A DNA stretch of 57,493 bases from Fictibacillus phosphorivorans (lineage in GTDB: Bacteria > Bacillota > Bacilli > Bacillales > Fictibacillaceae), in contig NZ_JAMBOR010000024.1 of the NCBI RefSeq assembly GCF_023715845.1, forward strand, positions 1 to 57,493, in the 5' to 3' direction. Each line of letters starts with the position of its first letter. Position 1 is the stretch's first letter. Below, one piece after another: positions 7,603 through 18,135 of this stretch. Under the pieces are notes generated by a model, which worked only from the letters and a program-made list of their open reading frames with translations, did no database searches and was not told the DNA's origin. A program made the translations under genes and the position numbers.

Positions 7603-9543
7603 TTAATTGTTTTGCAGTTCTTCCCATTCTTCCATGAGCGTTTCCATCTCACTGTTTAAAGTATCTAACTGTGATTGGAATTCTTGGGTCTTCTCGTAAT
7701 CCTGAAATACTTCAGGTTTGCAAAGCTCACCTTCTGCAAAGGCTATTTTACTTTCAAGTGTCTCAAGAAGATTTTCAATCTCTTCAATTCGGCGCTGTCG
7801 TTTCCGGTCTTGTTTCTTAGCTTCTTTATCGATCGAATTCTTTGTGCTATTCGATTGTGCGGCAGACGGCGCGCTTGTATTGCGCTCAGCTTTTTGTCGT
7901 TCTGCAATTTCTTCCCGGGCTTTCATTTCGTTCTTCTTTTCGGTGTAATAATCATAATCACCAAGATACTCTGTAAGACCGTCGGGAGCCAGTTCAACTA
8001 CTTTAGTCGCGATCCTGTTGATAAAATAACGGTCATGGGAAACGAACAGAATCGTTCCCGGGTAATGGATCAATGCTTGTTCAAGTATTTCTTTGCTATC
8101 TAGATCTAGATGGTTGGTTGGCTCATCGAGTAACAACAGATTGCCTTTTTCCATCATCAGTTTTGCAAGGGCCAATCTTGCTTTCTGACCACCGCTTAAT
8201 TCGTTTACGAGTTTCAGCACATCATCACCGCTGAAAAGGAACTGGCCAAGTACCGAACGAATTTCTTTTTCCGTTTTTTCAGGATAGTCATCCCAAAGTT
8301 CATTCAACAGTGTTTTTCGAGAGTGAAGATCTGCTTGTTCCTGATCATAATGAGAAATCTTCAAACCACTGCCATAACGAATATCACCTTCAAGAAGCGG
8401 CAGCTGTTTTCTGATCACTTTTAACAGTGTTGATTTACCAATCCCGTTAGGACCAACGATCGCTATACTATCTTGGCGAGTAACTGCTAAATTTACATTT
8501 TTAAAAAGCGGAGCACCTTTTTCATAGCTGGTACTCACATTTTCAAGCTTCAACACATCGTTACCACTTTGCCTTTCAATATCAAAAGAGAAGGTAGCTG
8601 ATTTTTCCGATCCTGCCGGACGTTCTTTAAGCTCCATCTTTTCAAGCTGTTTCCTGCGGCTCTGCGCCCGTTTCGTTGTTGAAGCACGCGCAAGATTGCG
8701 CTGTACGAAATCCTCGAGCTTCGCCACTTGTTCTTGCTGTTTCTCGAACTCTTTCATTTCCTGTTCAAAACGTACTGCTTTTTCTTCCAAATACTTTGAA
8801 TAGTTTCCTGTATAGCGGAAACAACGTTTTCTTGATACTTCATAGACAGTTGTCACAATCTTATCGAGGAAATACCGGTCATGGGAAACAATAAGAATGC
8901 CGCCCGGATAACTCTGCAAATATTGCTCCAGCCAAGTTAACGTCTTGATATCAAGGTGGTTGGTAGGCTCGTCGAGAATAAGAAGATCCGGTTTCGTTAA
9001 AAGAAGTTTGGCTAGGGCTAGCCTTGTTTTCTGGCCTCCGCTCAGCGTGTTGATTCTTGTGTTTTTGTCAAAATCCGCAAACTGAAAGCCATGGAGAACT
9101 GTACGAATTTCTGCTTCGTATTGGTAGCCGCCTTCATCTTTAAATTGGACCTGGAGTTCATCATAATCCTTTAAGAGACGCTCATATTCAGAAGCATTCT
9201 CTAGTACTGCTGGATCGCCCATACGTGCCTCCATCTCGCGCAGCTTCTGTTCTTTTTTACGTAGTGGTTCAAAGACAGAAAGCATTTCATTCCAGATCGA
9301 TTCATCAGAATCAAGCCCTGCATCCTGTGCCAGGTAGCCTGTTTTCACATCTTTTGGAATCATAACGTGACCAGAATCGTACGAATACTCTCCTGTAATA
9401 ACACGAAGAAGAGTAGATTTACCTGCACCGTTTCTACCAACGAGCGCGATACGTTCTCCTGTTTGAACTTCTAATTTTATATTAGATAAAATGACGTCAG
9501 CGCCAAACGATTTCGTGACGTCCTGAACTTGTAATATAATCAT
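7603..9543 (-). CDS. ABC-F family ATPase (YdiF-like)
   Basis: A 646-residue soluble protein with two ABC domains and no membrane segments, the ABC-F layout of ribosome-associated translation factors. Domain 1 has Walker A GRNGAGKST near residue 37, LSGGQKTRLALAKLL and LDEPTNHLD. Domain 2 has GPNGIGKST, LSGGQKARLALAKLMM and LDEPTNHLD. A linker of about 80 charged residues joins them, and a C-terminal coiled coil follows. By position and architecture it is the orthologue of B. subtilis YdiF. Its role is presumably to relieve ribosome stalling; antibiotic protection cannot be inferred. Confidence 0.92.
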   Translation of the reverse strand: MIILQVQDVTKSFGADVILSNIKLEVQTGERIALVGRNGAGKSTLLRVITGEYSYDSGHVMIPKDVKTGYLAQDAGLDSDESIWNEMLSVFEPLRKKEQKLREMEARMGDPAVLENASEYERLLKDYDELQVQFKDEGGYQYEAEIRTVLHGFQFADFDKNTRINTLSGGQKTRLALAKLLLTKPDLLILDEPTNHLDIKTLTWLEQYLQSYPGGILIVSHDRYFLDKIVTTVYEVSRKRCFRYTGNYSKYLEEKAVRFEQEMKEFEKQQEQVAKLEDFVQRNLARASTTKRAQSRRKQLEKMELKERPAGSEKSATFSFDIERQSGNDVLKLENVSTSYEKGAPLFKNVNLAVTRQDSIAIVGPNGIGKSTLLKVIRKQLPLLEGDIRYGSGLKISHYDQEQADLHSRKTLLNELWDDYPEKTEKEIRSVLGQFLFSGDDVLKLVNELSGGQKARLALAKLMMEKGNLLLLDEPTNHLDLDSKEILEQALIHYPGTILFVSHDRYFINRIATKVVELAPDGLTEYLGDYDYYTEKKNEMKAREEIAERQKAERNTSAPSAAQSNSTKNSIDKEAKKQDRKRQRRIEEIENLLETLESKIAFAEGELCKPEVFQDYEKTQEFQSQLDTLNSEMETLMEEWEELQNN

Positions 9544-9588
9544 TTTGATTCACCTCAATGAACAAAAAAGGGTGATTTTTATTCAGGC

Positions 9589-9800
9589 TGTTGTTTAACC
9601 TTTGAAGCTTGTAAGTGCTGATTTCCGCTCCAAGATGCTCGCTTTCATGGGGGGCGTGCGGTGGGCCGCCCCAGCGGTCTGTGCTTTTAGGAGCTTCCGA
9701 TCGCAGGAAACGGCGGACTCATCCACACCTGTCCCGCTAATCCCCCAGGAGTCTCGTACCTTGCACGCCAACCAACTTTTCAAAAGAAGCTAAAACAACA
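9589..9800. repeat. GC-rich intergenic element with terminal inverted repeats
   Basis: About 212 bases of markedly GC-rich sequence in an AT-rich intergenic gap, bounded by an exact eight-base inverted repeat (TGTTGTTT at 9589-9596, AAACAACA at 9793-9800). Similar A/T-G sequence continues inward (gaagctt against aagaagc). Open frames of about 62 codons occur on both strands but lack ribosome binding sites. The segment around CCCCCAGGAGTCTCG (9743-9757) resembles dispersed GC-rich intergenic repeats I recall from Bacillaceae genomes. It is probably a non-autonomous repeat. Confidence 0.55.
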
Positions 9801-9976
9801 AATCTTTATAGAAAAATGCCCCTCATTATTAATCTTTCATATATCTACTAGTAGTTTAGCTTAGTTTGGGGATTCACGCCAACAAAGGGAATGTTCAACG
9901 TTTTGCAATATTTACAAGGAATAAAATAACGACAATAAAAGCGGTTTCGTGTATATTCAACATGAGGAGGGGTTTT
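9801..9976. other. moaC upstream region
   Basis: AT-rich. No gene and no clear SigA promoter seen, although TTGCAA at 9905-9910 could serve as a -35. No molybdenum-cofactor riboswitch signature recognised. Confidence 0.3.
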
Positions 9977-10480
9977 ATGAAAGAGTTAACCCATTTTAAC
10001 GAAGAAGGCCGCGCCAGAATGGTGGATATTTCAGAAAAGGGAACCTCACACCGAACGGCTATTGCGGTCAGCGGGATAACCGTATCTGAAGAAGTCTTCC
10101 TTATGATTAAAGATAACAAGTTTAAAAAAGGGGACGTTCTTGCCGTTGCCCAAATCGCTGGCATCATGGCAGCAAAAAAGACCTCTGACTGGATTCCAAT
10201 GTGCCATCCTCTTTCCTTGACCGGTGTTAATCTATCCTTTGAATGGGAAGAAAAAGGTGAAGAAGGATACAAGTTAAAGATACAAGCTGGAGTAAAGACA
10301 AAGGGAAGTACGGGAGTCGAGATGGAAGCACTCACGGCCGCTTCTGCTGCAGCTTTAACCGTATATGATATGTGTAAAGCAGCCGATAAAGGGATGATTA
10401 TCGGTCCTACATATCTCGTATCGAAGACAGGCGGAAAGAATGGAGATTTTGTACGTTCATCAAGCCCTGACAAAGTATGA
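9977..10480 (+). CDS. moaC: Cyclic pyranopterin monophosphate synthase
   Basis: Converts the MoaA product (3',8-cyclo-GTP) to cyclic pyranopterin monophosphate, the first stable molybdenum-cofactor intermediate. The 167 residues match the family. MVDISEKG at 16-23, [20 protein letters not shown] and the catalytic-region motif [12 protein letters not shown] are visible, as is [10 protein letters not shown] near the end. GAGGAGGGG sets ATG 9977; the frame is open further upstream, but that part is not conserved. No other moa gene is adjacent. Confidence 0.95.
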   Translation: MKELTHFNEEGRARMVDISEKGTSHRTAIAVSGITVSEEVFLMIKDNKFKKGDVLAVAQIAGIMAAKKTSDWIPMCHPLSLTGVNLSFEWEEKGEEGYKLKIQAGVKTKGSTGVEMEALTAASAAALTVYDMCKAADKGMIIGPTYLVSKTGGKNGDFVRSSSPDKV

Positions 10481-10525
10481 TACAATAAGAGAAGATAAGC
10501 TTTCTTAACATGGAGGGCCCCATAC

Positions 10526-11161
10526 ATGAACCAAGATCAGCTAAAAATACCTCATGCAACAGCAAAAAGGTTGCCGTTATACTACCGATTTCTTAAAAAT
10601 CTATCTTCCTCAGGTAAGCAAAGGGTGTCCTCTGCTGAATTAAGTGAGGCTGTAAAAGTAGATTCTGCGACGATAAGAAGAGATTTTTCTTATTTCGGAG
10701 CATTAGGGAAAAAAGGTTATGGCTACAATGTTAACTACTTGCTCTCATTTTTCAGCAAGACCCTGAATCAGGATGAAACAACAACGGTTGCGTTGATTGG
10801 AGTAGGTAACTTAGGTACGGCTTTTTTACATTACAATTTCACGAAAAATAACAATACAAAAATAGAAGTCGCATTCGACGTGGATGAATCCAAAATCGGT
10901 ACAGAAATCGCGGGTGTTTCTATCTACCATACGAATGAGATTGAAAGTGTACTTCAAAAACGGGGAATTGAAGTTGCCATCCTGACCGTCCCTGTTGGTG
11001 CTGCTCAGCCGATCGCCGATCAATTGGAGAGAGCGGGAGTAAAAGGCATCTTGAATTTTACGCCTGCGCGATTAACCCTATCTTCAGAAATTCGCGTACA
11101 TCATATCGATTTAGCCGTAGAATTGCAGTCACTTGTTTATTTTATGAAAAATTACTCTTAA
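10526..11161 (+). CDS. rex: Redox-sensing transcriptional repressor Rex
   Basis: Senses the NADH/NAD+ ratio and represses fermentative and respiratory genes. The 211 residues carry an N-terminal winged helix ([23 protein letters not shown], residues 36-58, shown with the recognition helix RRDFSYFG). A Rossmann domain follows with GVGNLGTAF at 92-100. GGAGGG upstream sets the ATG. It sits between moaC and tatA as in B. subtilis (ydiH). Transcription probably starts at an extended -10 (TGATACAAT) around 10479-10487. Confidence 0.95.
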   Translation: MNQDQLKIPHATAKRLPLYYRFLKNLSSSGKQRVSSAELSEAVKVDSATIRRDFSYFGALGKKGYGYNVNYLLSFFSKTLNQDETTTVALIGVGNLGTAFLHYNFTKNNNTKIEVAFDVDESKIGTEIAGVSIYHTNEIESVLQKRGIEVAILTVPVGAAQPIADQLERAGVKGILNFTPARLTLSSEIRVHHIDLAVELQSLVYFMKNYS

Positions 11162-11174
11162 AGGAGGAAGGAAA

Positions 11175-11357
11175 ATGTTAGGACCAGGAAGTATCGCTTT
11201 AATCGGACTTGTCGCTTTGGTGATGTTTGGGCCAAAGAAGCTGCCTGAATTAGGGAAAGCGGCAGGTAAAACGCTGCGTGAATTCAAGCATGCAACGAAA
11301 GGCATTATGGACGATGATGATAACACCAAAAAAGAAAGCGAAGAACCGAAGAAGTAA
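11175..11357 (+). CDS. tatA: Sec-independent translocase subunit TatA
   Basis: A 60-residue protein: one N-terminal membrane helix (residues 5-18), the FGPKKLPELG hinge, an amphipathic helix (GKAAGKTLREFKHAT) and an acidic tail. It would form the twin-arginine pore with TatC. AAGGAGGA ribosome binding site. It lies 13 bases before tatC, the same pair and position as B. subtilis tatAy-tatCy. Confidence 0.93.
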   Translation: MLGPGSIALIGLVALVMFGPKKLPELGKAAGKTLREFKHATKGIMDDDDNTKKESEEPKK

Positions 11358-11369
11358 GGATGTTTTTCT

Positions 11370-12152
11370 ATGAACTCTGAAAAAAGTATGACGTTATATG
11401 ACCACATTGGTGAGTTAAGAAAACGCATCATGTGGTCTTTAATCGCTTTCTTTGTATTTCTTATCGTTGGATTTTTCTTAGCTAAGCATGTGATTGTGTA
11501 TTTGCAGAGTGATCCGATCGCTAAAGATATTCAAATGAACGCCTTTCATTTAACAGATCCTTTGAATGTCTATATGACATTTGCATTTTTTATCGGCTGT
11601 GTATTAGCTGCTCCTGTCGTGCTCTATCAGCTGTGGGCATTTATCAGCCCAGGTCTTTATGAAAATGAACGAAAAGTAACATTGATGTATATCCCGATCG
11701 CTTTTTTGCTATTCTTAACAGGGTTGGCTTTCTCCTATTTCATACTTTTTCCGTTCGTTGTCAGCTTTATGGGCAATGTTGCGACAGCACTTAGTGTGGA
11801 AGGAGAATACGGGATTCAAGAGTATTTCTCTTTTCTTTTTAACATCACATTGCCGTTTGGATTGCTGTTTCAGTTTCCGGTACTCATTATGTTCCTAACC
11901 CGATTAGGGATCGTGACACCAGACTTCTTAAAGAAGATAAGGAAAGTCGCTTACTTTGGAATTTTAGTTATTGCGGGGTTAATCACTCCGCCTGAACTAA
12001 TGTCTCACTTAATGGTTACTTTTCCGTTAGTGCTTCTTTATGAGATCAGCATCATCATATCAAGATCGGCATACAAGAAAAGAATGAAAGCTGAAGTGGA
12101 AGCTCTTGTGAAAGAGAAAGAAGCTGAGGTTGAATCAGCCTATAACGAATAA
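11370..12152 (+). CDS. tatC: Sec-independent translocase subunit TatC
   Basis: A 260-residue polytopic protein with six predicted helices. The N-terminal signature (DHIGELRKRI, 11-20) precedes helix 1, and the conserved FISPGLYENER lies between helices 2 and 3. It recognises twin-arginine signal peptides. It ends in a lysine/glutamate-rich cytosolic tail. No obvious Tat substrate lies beside it. Confidence 0.94.
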   Translation: MNSEKSMTLYDHIGELRKRIMWSLIAFFVFLIVGFFLAKHVIVYLQSDPIAKDIQMNAFHLTDPLNVYMTFAFFIGCVLAAPVVLYQLWAFISPGLYENERKVTLMYIPIAFLLFLTGLAFSYFILFPFVVSFMGNVATALSVEGEYGIQEYFSFLFNITLPFGLLFQFPVLIMFLTRLGIVTPDFLKKIRKVAYFGILVIAGLITPPELMSHLMVTFPLVLLYEISIIISRSAYKKRMKAEVEALVKEKEAEVESAYNE

Positions 12153-12187
12153 GAGGGGGAACCTTTACGGGGAACCTTCTTTTTTTC
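12151..12187 (+). terminator. Terminator after tatC
   Basis: AAGAGGG can pair with CCTTCTT across a loop containing GGGGAACC twice as a direct repeat; a run of T follows. A weaker stem than others in the window. Confidence 0.5.
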
Positions 12188-12210
12188 TGAAAAAGAATGG
12201 TCCCTTAGAA

Positions 12211-12243
12211 CAAAAAGAAAACTGCCCCTTAAAGGACAGTTTC
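12211..12243 (-). terminator. Terminator of the ydiL-ydiK pair
   Basis: On the minus strand AAACTGTCC pairs with GGGCAGTTT (one G-T pair) and is followed by CTTTTTG. Confidence 0.8.
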
Positions 12244-12247
12244 ATTT

Positions 12248-12451
12248 TTATTTCTTTCGCTTTCTCTTTAAATGGTTATTCAATGCAAAATATCTGACGG
12301 CATTTGCGAAATCGAATGTTGCGACAACCATAGTGATGATTGTCCAGAAGCTTGTCATTCCGTACTCTCTAGCGTAATGAACCGCTAAGCACGTAAAAAT
12401 GACTCCGATTACGAAATACAAAAATGCCATAAACGATGGTGATGTCTTCAT
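12248..12451 (-). CDS. YdiK-type small membrane protein
   Basis: A 67-residue protein with two hydrophobic segments (about 8-24 and 32-52) and a very basic C-terminus (KRKRKK). Size, composition and position next to the CPBP gene match B. subtilis YdiK (DUF4305). It overlaps the upstream gene by four bases, so translation is probably coupled. Function unknown. Confidence 0.75.
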   Translation of the reverse strand: MKTSPSFMAFLYFVIGVIFTCLAVHYAREYGMTSFWTIITMVVATFDFANAVRYFALNNHLKRKRKK

Positions 12452-13161
12452 AACAGTCCTCCAAGAATCAATTGCGCTGTTTCTAGCTGTTGCTCCATTT
12501 CCTTAATCTTATCTGCAAGGAAAACCTGGACAATTAATACGAGTGTATTCATCGCGACGTGTGCAGCGATTGGTACGATAAGTCTTTTTGTACGGACGTA
12601 TAGAAATGCAAAGGTAAAGCCCATTGCTGTATAGATTAAGAGATGTTTGAAGTCCGCATGAACAGCTGCAAAAATGAGAGAACTGATCATAGCAGAAATA
12701 AAGAAGTTAAATCGTTTATGAAACGATCCAAAAATAATCTTTCGGAAAATAATCTCTTCTAGTATAGGGCCGACAACAGCGGTAACGACCATAAAGTATT
12801 GAACATCTTTTACAATCTCAACAAGCCGCTCTGTATTTTCAGACCCCGGCTCAATCCCAAATACGTTTATTTCGATAAGGCTCGCAATGATTTGAGCGGC
12901 ATACGCCATAAAAATACCGATGATTGACCACAAGATCGCGGAACCCTTTGACACCCGTTCTGTATTCCGATGACGATTTTTCATCTCAGGAATCAGCATG
13001 TAAAGGATGATGAATAGAGCAGCAACAAAACTAATCGTGCCCCACATCCCAAACAGTTGGTTTTTTGGAACACCAAGTTCATTTAAAAGAGGAATTCCAA
13101 GGTAACCCGAGAATTGCATGAGTATGTATATAATGATGATCCACCAATATTTTTTCTTCAA
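12448..13161 (-). CDS. CPBP family intramembrane metalloprotease (YdiL-like)
   Basis: A 237-residue protein with about eight hydrophobic segments. EEIIFR at 135-140 and AAVHAD with His168 are CPBP (CAAX protease/bacteriocin-processing) motifs that form the intramembrane metal site. It matches YdiL of the same neighbourhood. The substrate is unknown. The ATG has a GGAGA site upstream on the minus strand. Confidence 0.88.
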   Translation of the reverse strand: MKKKYWWIIIIYILMQFSGYLGIPLLNELGVPKNQLFGMWGTISFVAALFIILYMLIPEMKNRHRNTERVSKGSAILWSIIGIFMAYAAQIIASLIEINVFGIEPGSENTERLVEIVKDVQYFMVVTAVVGPILEEIIFRKIIFGSFHKRFNFFISAMISSLIFAAVHADFKHLLIYTAMGFTFAFLYVRTKRLIVPIAAHVAMNTLVLIVQVFLADKIKEMEQQLETAQLILGGLL

Positions 13162-13294
13162 ATTAAGTTCTCCTTTAAATCCTCACACTCATATTCTTGT
13201 CTAGTACTACTCTATATATGCTAACCCATTTTAACATAGAAGAGGCATGACTCGCGAGGATATCGAATTTGAAAAACTTTTTGATATTTCTTAC

Positions 13295-13323
13295 TTGCAA
13301 AGTTTTAAAGTTTTATTTATTAT
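13295..13323 (+). promoter_or_regulatory. SigA promoter of groESL
   Basis: TTGCAA (13295-13300), exactly 17 bases, TATTAT (13318-13323). The start falls just before the CIRCE element. Confidence 0.85.
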
Positions 13324-13334
13324 TAGAAATGGAG

Positions 13335-13361
13335 TTAGCACTCACTAGCAAAGAGTGCTAA
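13335..13361 (+). promoter_or_regulatory. CIRCE operator (HrcA binding site)
   Basis: Perfect TTAGCACTC-N9-GAGTGCTAA, the consensus HrcA operator, in the 5' untranslated region of groES. It predicts heat-inducible repression by HrcA, whose gene is not in this window. Confidence 0.98.
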
Positions 13362-13401
13362 TAAAAATATTTTTTTCAACTATTTAAGGAGGGTGTTTCA
13401 C

Positions 13402-13686
13402 TTGTTAAAGCCATTAGGTGACCGTATTATTATTGAGCTTGTAGAAGGGGAAGAAAAAACTGCAAGCGGCATTGTATTGCCAGATTCAGCAAAAGAAAAA
13501 CCTCAAGAAGGAAAAGTTGTTGCTGTAGGTACGGGCCGTGTGACGGATAACGGCGAGCGTGTCTCTTTAGAAGTTTCAGAAGGAAACACAATCATTTTCT
13601 CTAAATACGCTGGTACAGAAGTGAAGTACCAAGGTAAAGAATACTTGATTCTTCGTGAATCTGACGTATTAGCGATCGTAGGCTAA
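13402..13686 (+). CDS. groES: Co-chaperonin GroES
   Basis: A 94-residue heptameric lid of the GroEL chamber. [14 protein letters not shown] at the start, the mobile loop with [15 protein letters not shown], and the C-terminal ESDVLAIVG are typical. The TTG at 13402 is the likely start: AGGAGG is nine bases upstream and the family begins MLKPLGDR. A GTG at 13393 would overlap the ribosome binding site. Confidence 0.96.
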   Translation: MLKPLGDRIIIELVEGEEKTASGIVLPDSAKEKPQEGKVVAVGTGRVTDNGERVSLEVSEGNTIIFSKYAGTEVKYQGKEYLILRESDVLAIVG

Positions 13687-13763
13687 TCTCAGAGACTAAG
13701 AAGCTTCATCTGAATGAAGCTACATAAATAAAAGCAATGTAAGTTACTAACTTTTAAAATTAA

Positions 13764-15419
<1,656 letters not shown>

Positions 15420-15467
15420 GCCCAAAGCTCTTTGTATGAAACGTTGGACGGTCATACAAAACATCAA

Positions 15468-15506
15468 AACCTCCCTTAAACTTACTTGGTTTAAGGGAGG
15501 TTTTTT
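15468..15506 (+). terminator. Terminator of groESL
   Basis: AACCTCCCTTAAAC (15468-15481) pairs with GTTTAAGGGAGGTT (15489-15502), followed by TTTT. Confidence 0.93.
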
Positions 15507-15560
15507 ATTATTAAATAAATATAACCTCAATTTATAATGAAAACAGCTTTCCCAAAAATA

Positions 15561-15605
15561 AAAAAGCTTTCCACAAGTTTAATGACTCGTGAAAAGCTTT
15601 TTTTA
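15561..15605 (-). terminator. Bidirectional terminator between groEL and the DUF4317 gene
   Basis: AAAAAAGCTTTcC...GAAAAGCTTTTTT forms a long, slightly imperfect stem with T runs on both strands. It mainly serves the minus-strand gene. Confidence 0.8.
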
Positions 15606-15615
15606 TTTCAAAGAA

Positions 15616-16797
15616 TTAGCTATTTACTTTCTCACCAAAAGCCTCTGGAATCATCGTAAAGCCTTCAATCACCGTATCTTCTTCCACTTCGATCATGAGG
15701 TACCGCTTACCGCTTAGCTGCACTTGCTTAACGAATCTCAAATCTTGCGGACTGATGGCGATGTTCGCAACCTTTGTATTAATTTTAATAGATTTGGAAT
15801 TATACTTCGGCAACACGCTGCTTGCTTTAAACTCATATTTATGATCATCAATCACTTTTTGGAAGGCTGTTTCTACTTTTTCTGGATTGATATCTTCAAC
15901 ACCGCTCGCCATTAACACACGTTCCACGTCTTTGGAGTCTAATCTAGGTAGTTCTTCTTCCTCGTTTTCTTCGATCATACGGTTGATCTCTTCATACACA
16001 TTAGAGAGAGTGGAGGTATTCAACTGATCTCCTGTCACGTCTTTAATGATTTCTTCAAACACAATCTTATCGTCTTTTGCGGTCATGATCTCTTCGCCAT
16101 TTAATACGTGCTCGATAAAATCATAATCAGGTTCATGGACCTTGCCTGCTGAATACAGGATGTGATTCACATCTGCTGCGTTATCGCTGAAACAAGGGAA
16201 GAGGAATCCGCCAATCGGTGCGTTCAGGTTGATGATCGGATCGACTACAAAGTTGTACTTGAACTCTTTTTCCACATAATCAAAGAGCAGTTCTTTTTTT
16301 GGTTCCTGCGTATTGTTTATGCTGCACAGAATAAAGGGGAAGGAGTAAACAGCATCTCGTTCACTGATCTCAGCCTCATCATTCTTGCGCTTCGTCGGCT
16401 TATAATACTCTCCCTTGATAAAAGTGATCACGATATCTTTTTCGTATTGTCGATCTGAAAGCATTTTGCCAACAATCTGGAGCATTCTTTCTTTCCAGTC
16501 TTCGGTATCGTTCGCAAGTAGTCCTTGATGAAGAATGAGCTGACTGTTGTTTTCAGCACTTTTATTAAACTTTAATTCAAAGAGCTTTTCATCGAGATTT
16601 CCACCTAATAATTTCTTGAAGTTATTAAAAAAGAGCTCTTGTTGCTCCGCATCCAACATTTCAAAAGGCTGGCTCACATGATGATAGATCTCACTAGATT
16701 CTTTCGTAATATATACATTAAAAATACTTGAGATCTTCAATAAATCATTCTCTTTTTTAAACTGTTTTCGTATTTGACCTATATCTTTTTTGTTCAT
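15616..16797 (-). CDS. DUF4317 family protein
   Basis: A 393-residue soluble protein without signal or membrane segments. The start MNKKDIGQIRKQFKKEN and overall composition match the DUF4317 family of Firmicutes, as I recall it. An acidic stretch rich in Glu (EENEEEELP) lies two thirds along. ATG 16797 with AGGAG 11 bases upstream is preferred over an in-frame GTG at 16809 that would overlap the ribosome binding site. No function is known. It is monocistronic. Confidence 0.78.
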   Translation of the reverse strand: MNKKDIGQIRKQFKKENDLLKISSIFNVYITKESSEIYHHVSQPFEMLDAEQQELFFNNFKKLLGGNLDEKLFELKFNKSAENNSQLILHQGLLANDTEDWKERMLQIVGKMLSDRQYEKDIVITFIKGEYYKPTKRKNDEAEISERDAVYSFPFILCSINNTQEPKKELLFDYVEKEFKYNFVVDPIINLNAPIGGFLFPCFSDNAADVNHILYSAGKVHEPDYDFIEHVLNGEEIMTAKDDKIVFEEIIKDVTGDQLNTSTLSNVYEEINRMIEENEEEELPRLDSKDVERVLMASGVEDINPEKVETAFQKVIDDHKYEFKASSVLPKYNSKSIKINTKVANIAISPQDLRFVKQVQLSGKRYLMIEVEEDTVIEGFTMIPEAFGEKVNS

Positions 16798-16927
16798 CCT
16801 TTTAAACACTCCTAAGTTGTTGCAAGTTTAAATTAACAATCTCTATGTGTCTAACATAAAAGTATTCTTTATTTTAACATTCAAAAGGAGTGAAGTGTGA
16901 TGGTGAAGTTATTGTAGATTTGAAGCA

Positions 16928-17334
16928 TTAGTAGTTTAAAAGCCTTTTTATTTTAACAACGTCATCTTGCTGTAGCGTATAACCGGTATGCGTGTCCTTG
17001 ATATTCATAATCATGCCACCGTTATCTTCTTTTCGTAACCACAGCATATAGATTTCCTTATCTCCATTTGAATCAACAAGGTTCATCTCAAAATTATGTC
17101 TTGTAACAGCTAAAATGCCTGTTATTCTTTCAGCAGAATGTATTGCATCTCTAGCTATTTTAATGGCTTGTCTTCGTGAAACGTCTTGTTTACTTCGCCC
17201 GTAATTTTCAGCATCTCTTTGTTTTCCTGAAAAGTAGGGAGAGGAGCACTTTGCTTATTAACTGAATTCACGTTACACCTAGTAAACAAAATACAACAGC
17301 AAATTAAAATTAAAGCAATAAATCCACTTTTCAT
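16928..17334 (-). pseudogene. Frameshifted small exported protein or lipoprotein
   Basis: The start at 17334 (AGAGGTG site) gives MKSGFIALILICCCILFTRC, a signal-peptide-like stretch, then runs to a stop at 17155. From about 17200 a second frame on the same strand continues without a stop to TAA at 16928. It encodes protein-like sequence (DVSRRQAIKIARDAIHSAERIT..., later LVDSNGDKEIYMLWLRKEDNGG). A one-base change near 17185-17200 would join them into one protein of about 135 residues. It is either a decayed gene or a sequencing error. Function unknown. Confidence 0.5.
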
Positions 17335-17406
17335 CTTCACACCTCTGAAATCCATTTTATAGAAAGTTGTTTCAGGTTTATAAAAGGTTTCAGGGGGTTC
17401 CTATAC

Positions 17407-17456
17407 ATAAAAAAATCCTATATCGCATAGCGGTAAGACCGATACGATACAGGATC
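17407..17456 (-). terminator. Terminator of the ECF S-component gene
   Basis: On the minus strand ATCCTGTATCG pairs imperfectly with CGATATAGGAT, with an inner GG/CC stem, followed by TTTTTT. Confidence 0.8.
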
Positions 17457-17462
17457 TCAATT

Positions 17463-17984
17463 TTAAAGAATTCTTTTCTTGATACGCGCTACAAGGGGTA
17501 CAACAACAAGTCCAGCAAAAACAACCTGCAGGAAGTTTCCTGGAATAGAACCGAATGGTATAATCCAGTTGCCGTAAAGGACTACTTCTGCAAAATAGTA
17601 CCCAACGATTTTAATTAGAAGGGCTGCAATAACAGCTATCGAGTATACAATGGCTTTTTTACCCGGTACTTTTTCACTGATAAGACCAGCTGCATATCCC
17701 ATTGCGCCTACGATAATAAAGGTAAACGGAGCCCAAACCGTCCAGCCAGAAATTAGATCAAATAATCCCATACCGAATGCCCCGGCGATCGCACCCGTTC
17801 TTCTACCGAAGACAAATGCTGCGACGAACAATGGTACGTTGCCTAAGTGGATGAGCCCGCCGTTTCCTGCGATCGGAAGTTTTATGTTGATGAACATGGT
17901 AGCAACAAGAGTCAATGCCACAAATAGGGCGCTGATGACTAATGTTCTTGTTCTATTTGTTTCAATTGAAAATGCTGTGCTCAT
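17463..17984 (-). CDS. ECF transporter S component
   Basis: A 173-residue integral membrane protein with about five to six helices. RTRTLVISALFVALTLVATMF at the start, the loop GNGGLIHLGNVPLF and FGRRTGAIAGAFGMGLFDLIS fit the substrate-binding subunits of energy-coupling-factor importers (PF07155/HmpT-like group, from memory). It would use the shared EcfAA'T module encoded elsewhere. The ATG at 17984 (MSTAFS) has AAAGAGG eight bases upstream; an upstream in-frame extension to 18167 crosses the previous gene's terminator and is rejected. No riboswitch seen, so the substrate vitamin is unknown. Confidence 0.82.
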   Translation of the reverse strand: MSTAFSIETNRTRTLVISALFVALTLVATMFINIKLPIAGNGGLIHLGNVPLFVAAFVFGRRTGAIAGAFGMGLFDLISGWTVWAPFTFIIVGAMGYAAGLISEKVPGKKAIVYSIAVIAALLIKIVGYYFAEVVLYGNWIIPFGSIPGNFLQVVFAGLVVVPLVARIKKRIL

Positions 17985-18082
17985 GACTAAAACCTCTTTT
18001 CCGAATAATATTCTAATCATACTTATTTTTCGCTCAATAGGAAATACAAAATTTGAAATTATTAATAGGAAACCACTTCCAT

Positions 18083-18120
18083 AACAAAAGAATCCCACCA
18101 TGACTGTGGGATTCTTTAAC
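18083..18120 (-). terminator. Terminator of the dehydrogenase gene
   Basis: On the minus strand AAAGAATCCCAC pairs with GTGGGATTCTTT (12 base pairs), followed by TG then TT. Confidence 0.8.
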
Positions 18121-18135
18121 GTAAAGTATAAGCTT

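Noticed and set aside
9595-9793. Two overlapping frames of about 62 codons in the GC-rich element
   Set aside because: No ribosome binding sites; open on both strands because of base composition.
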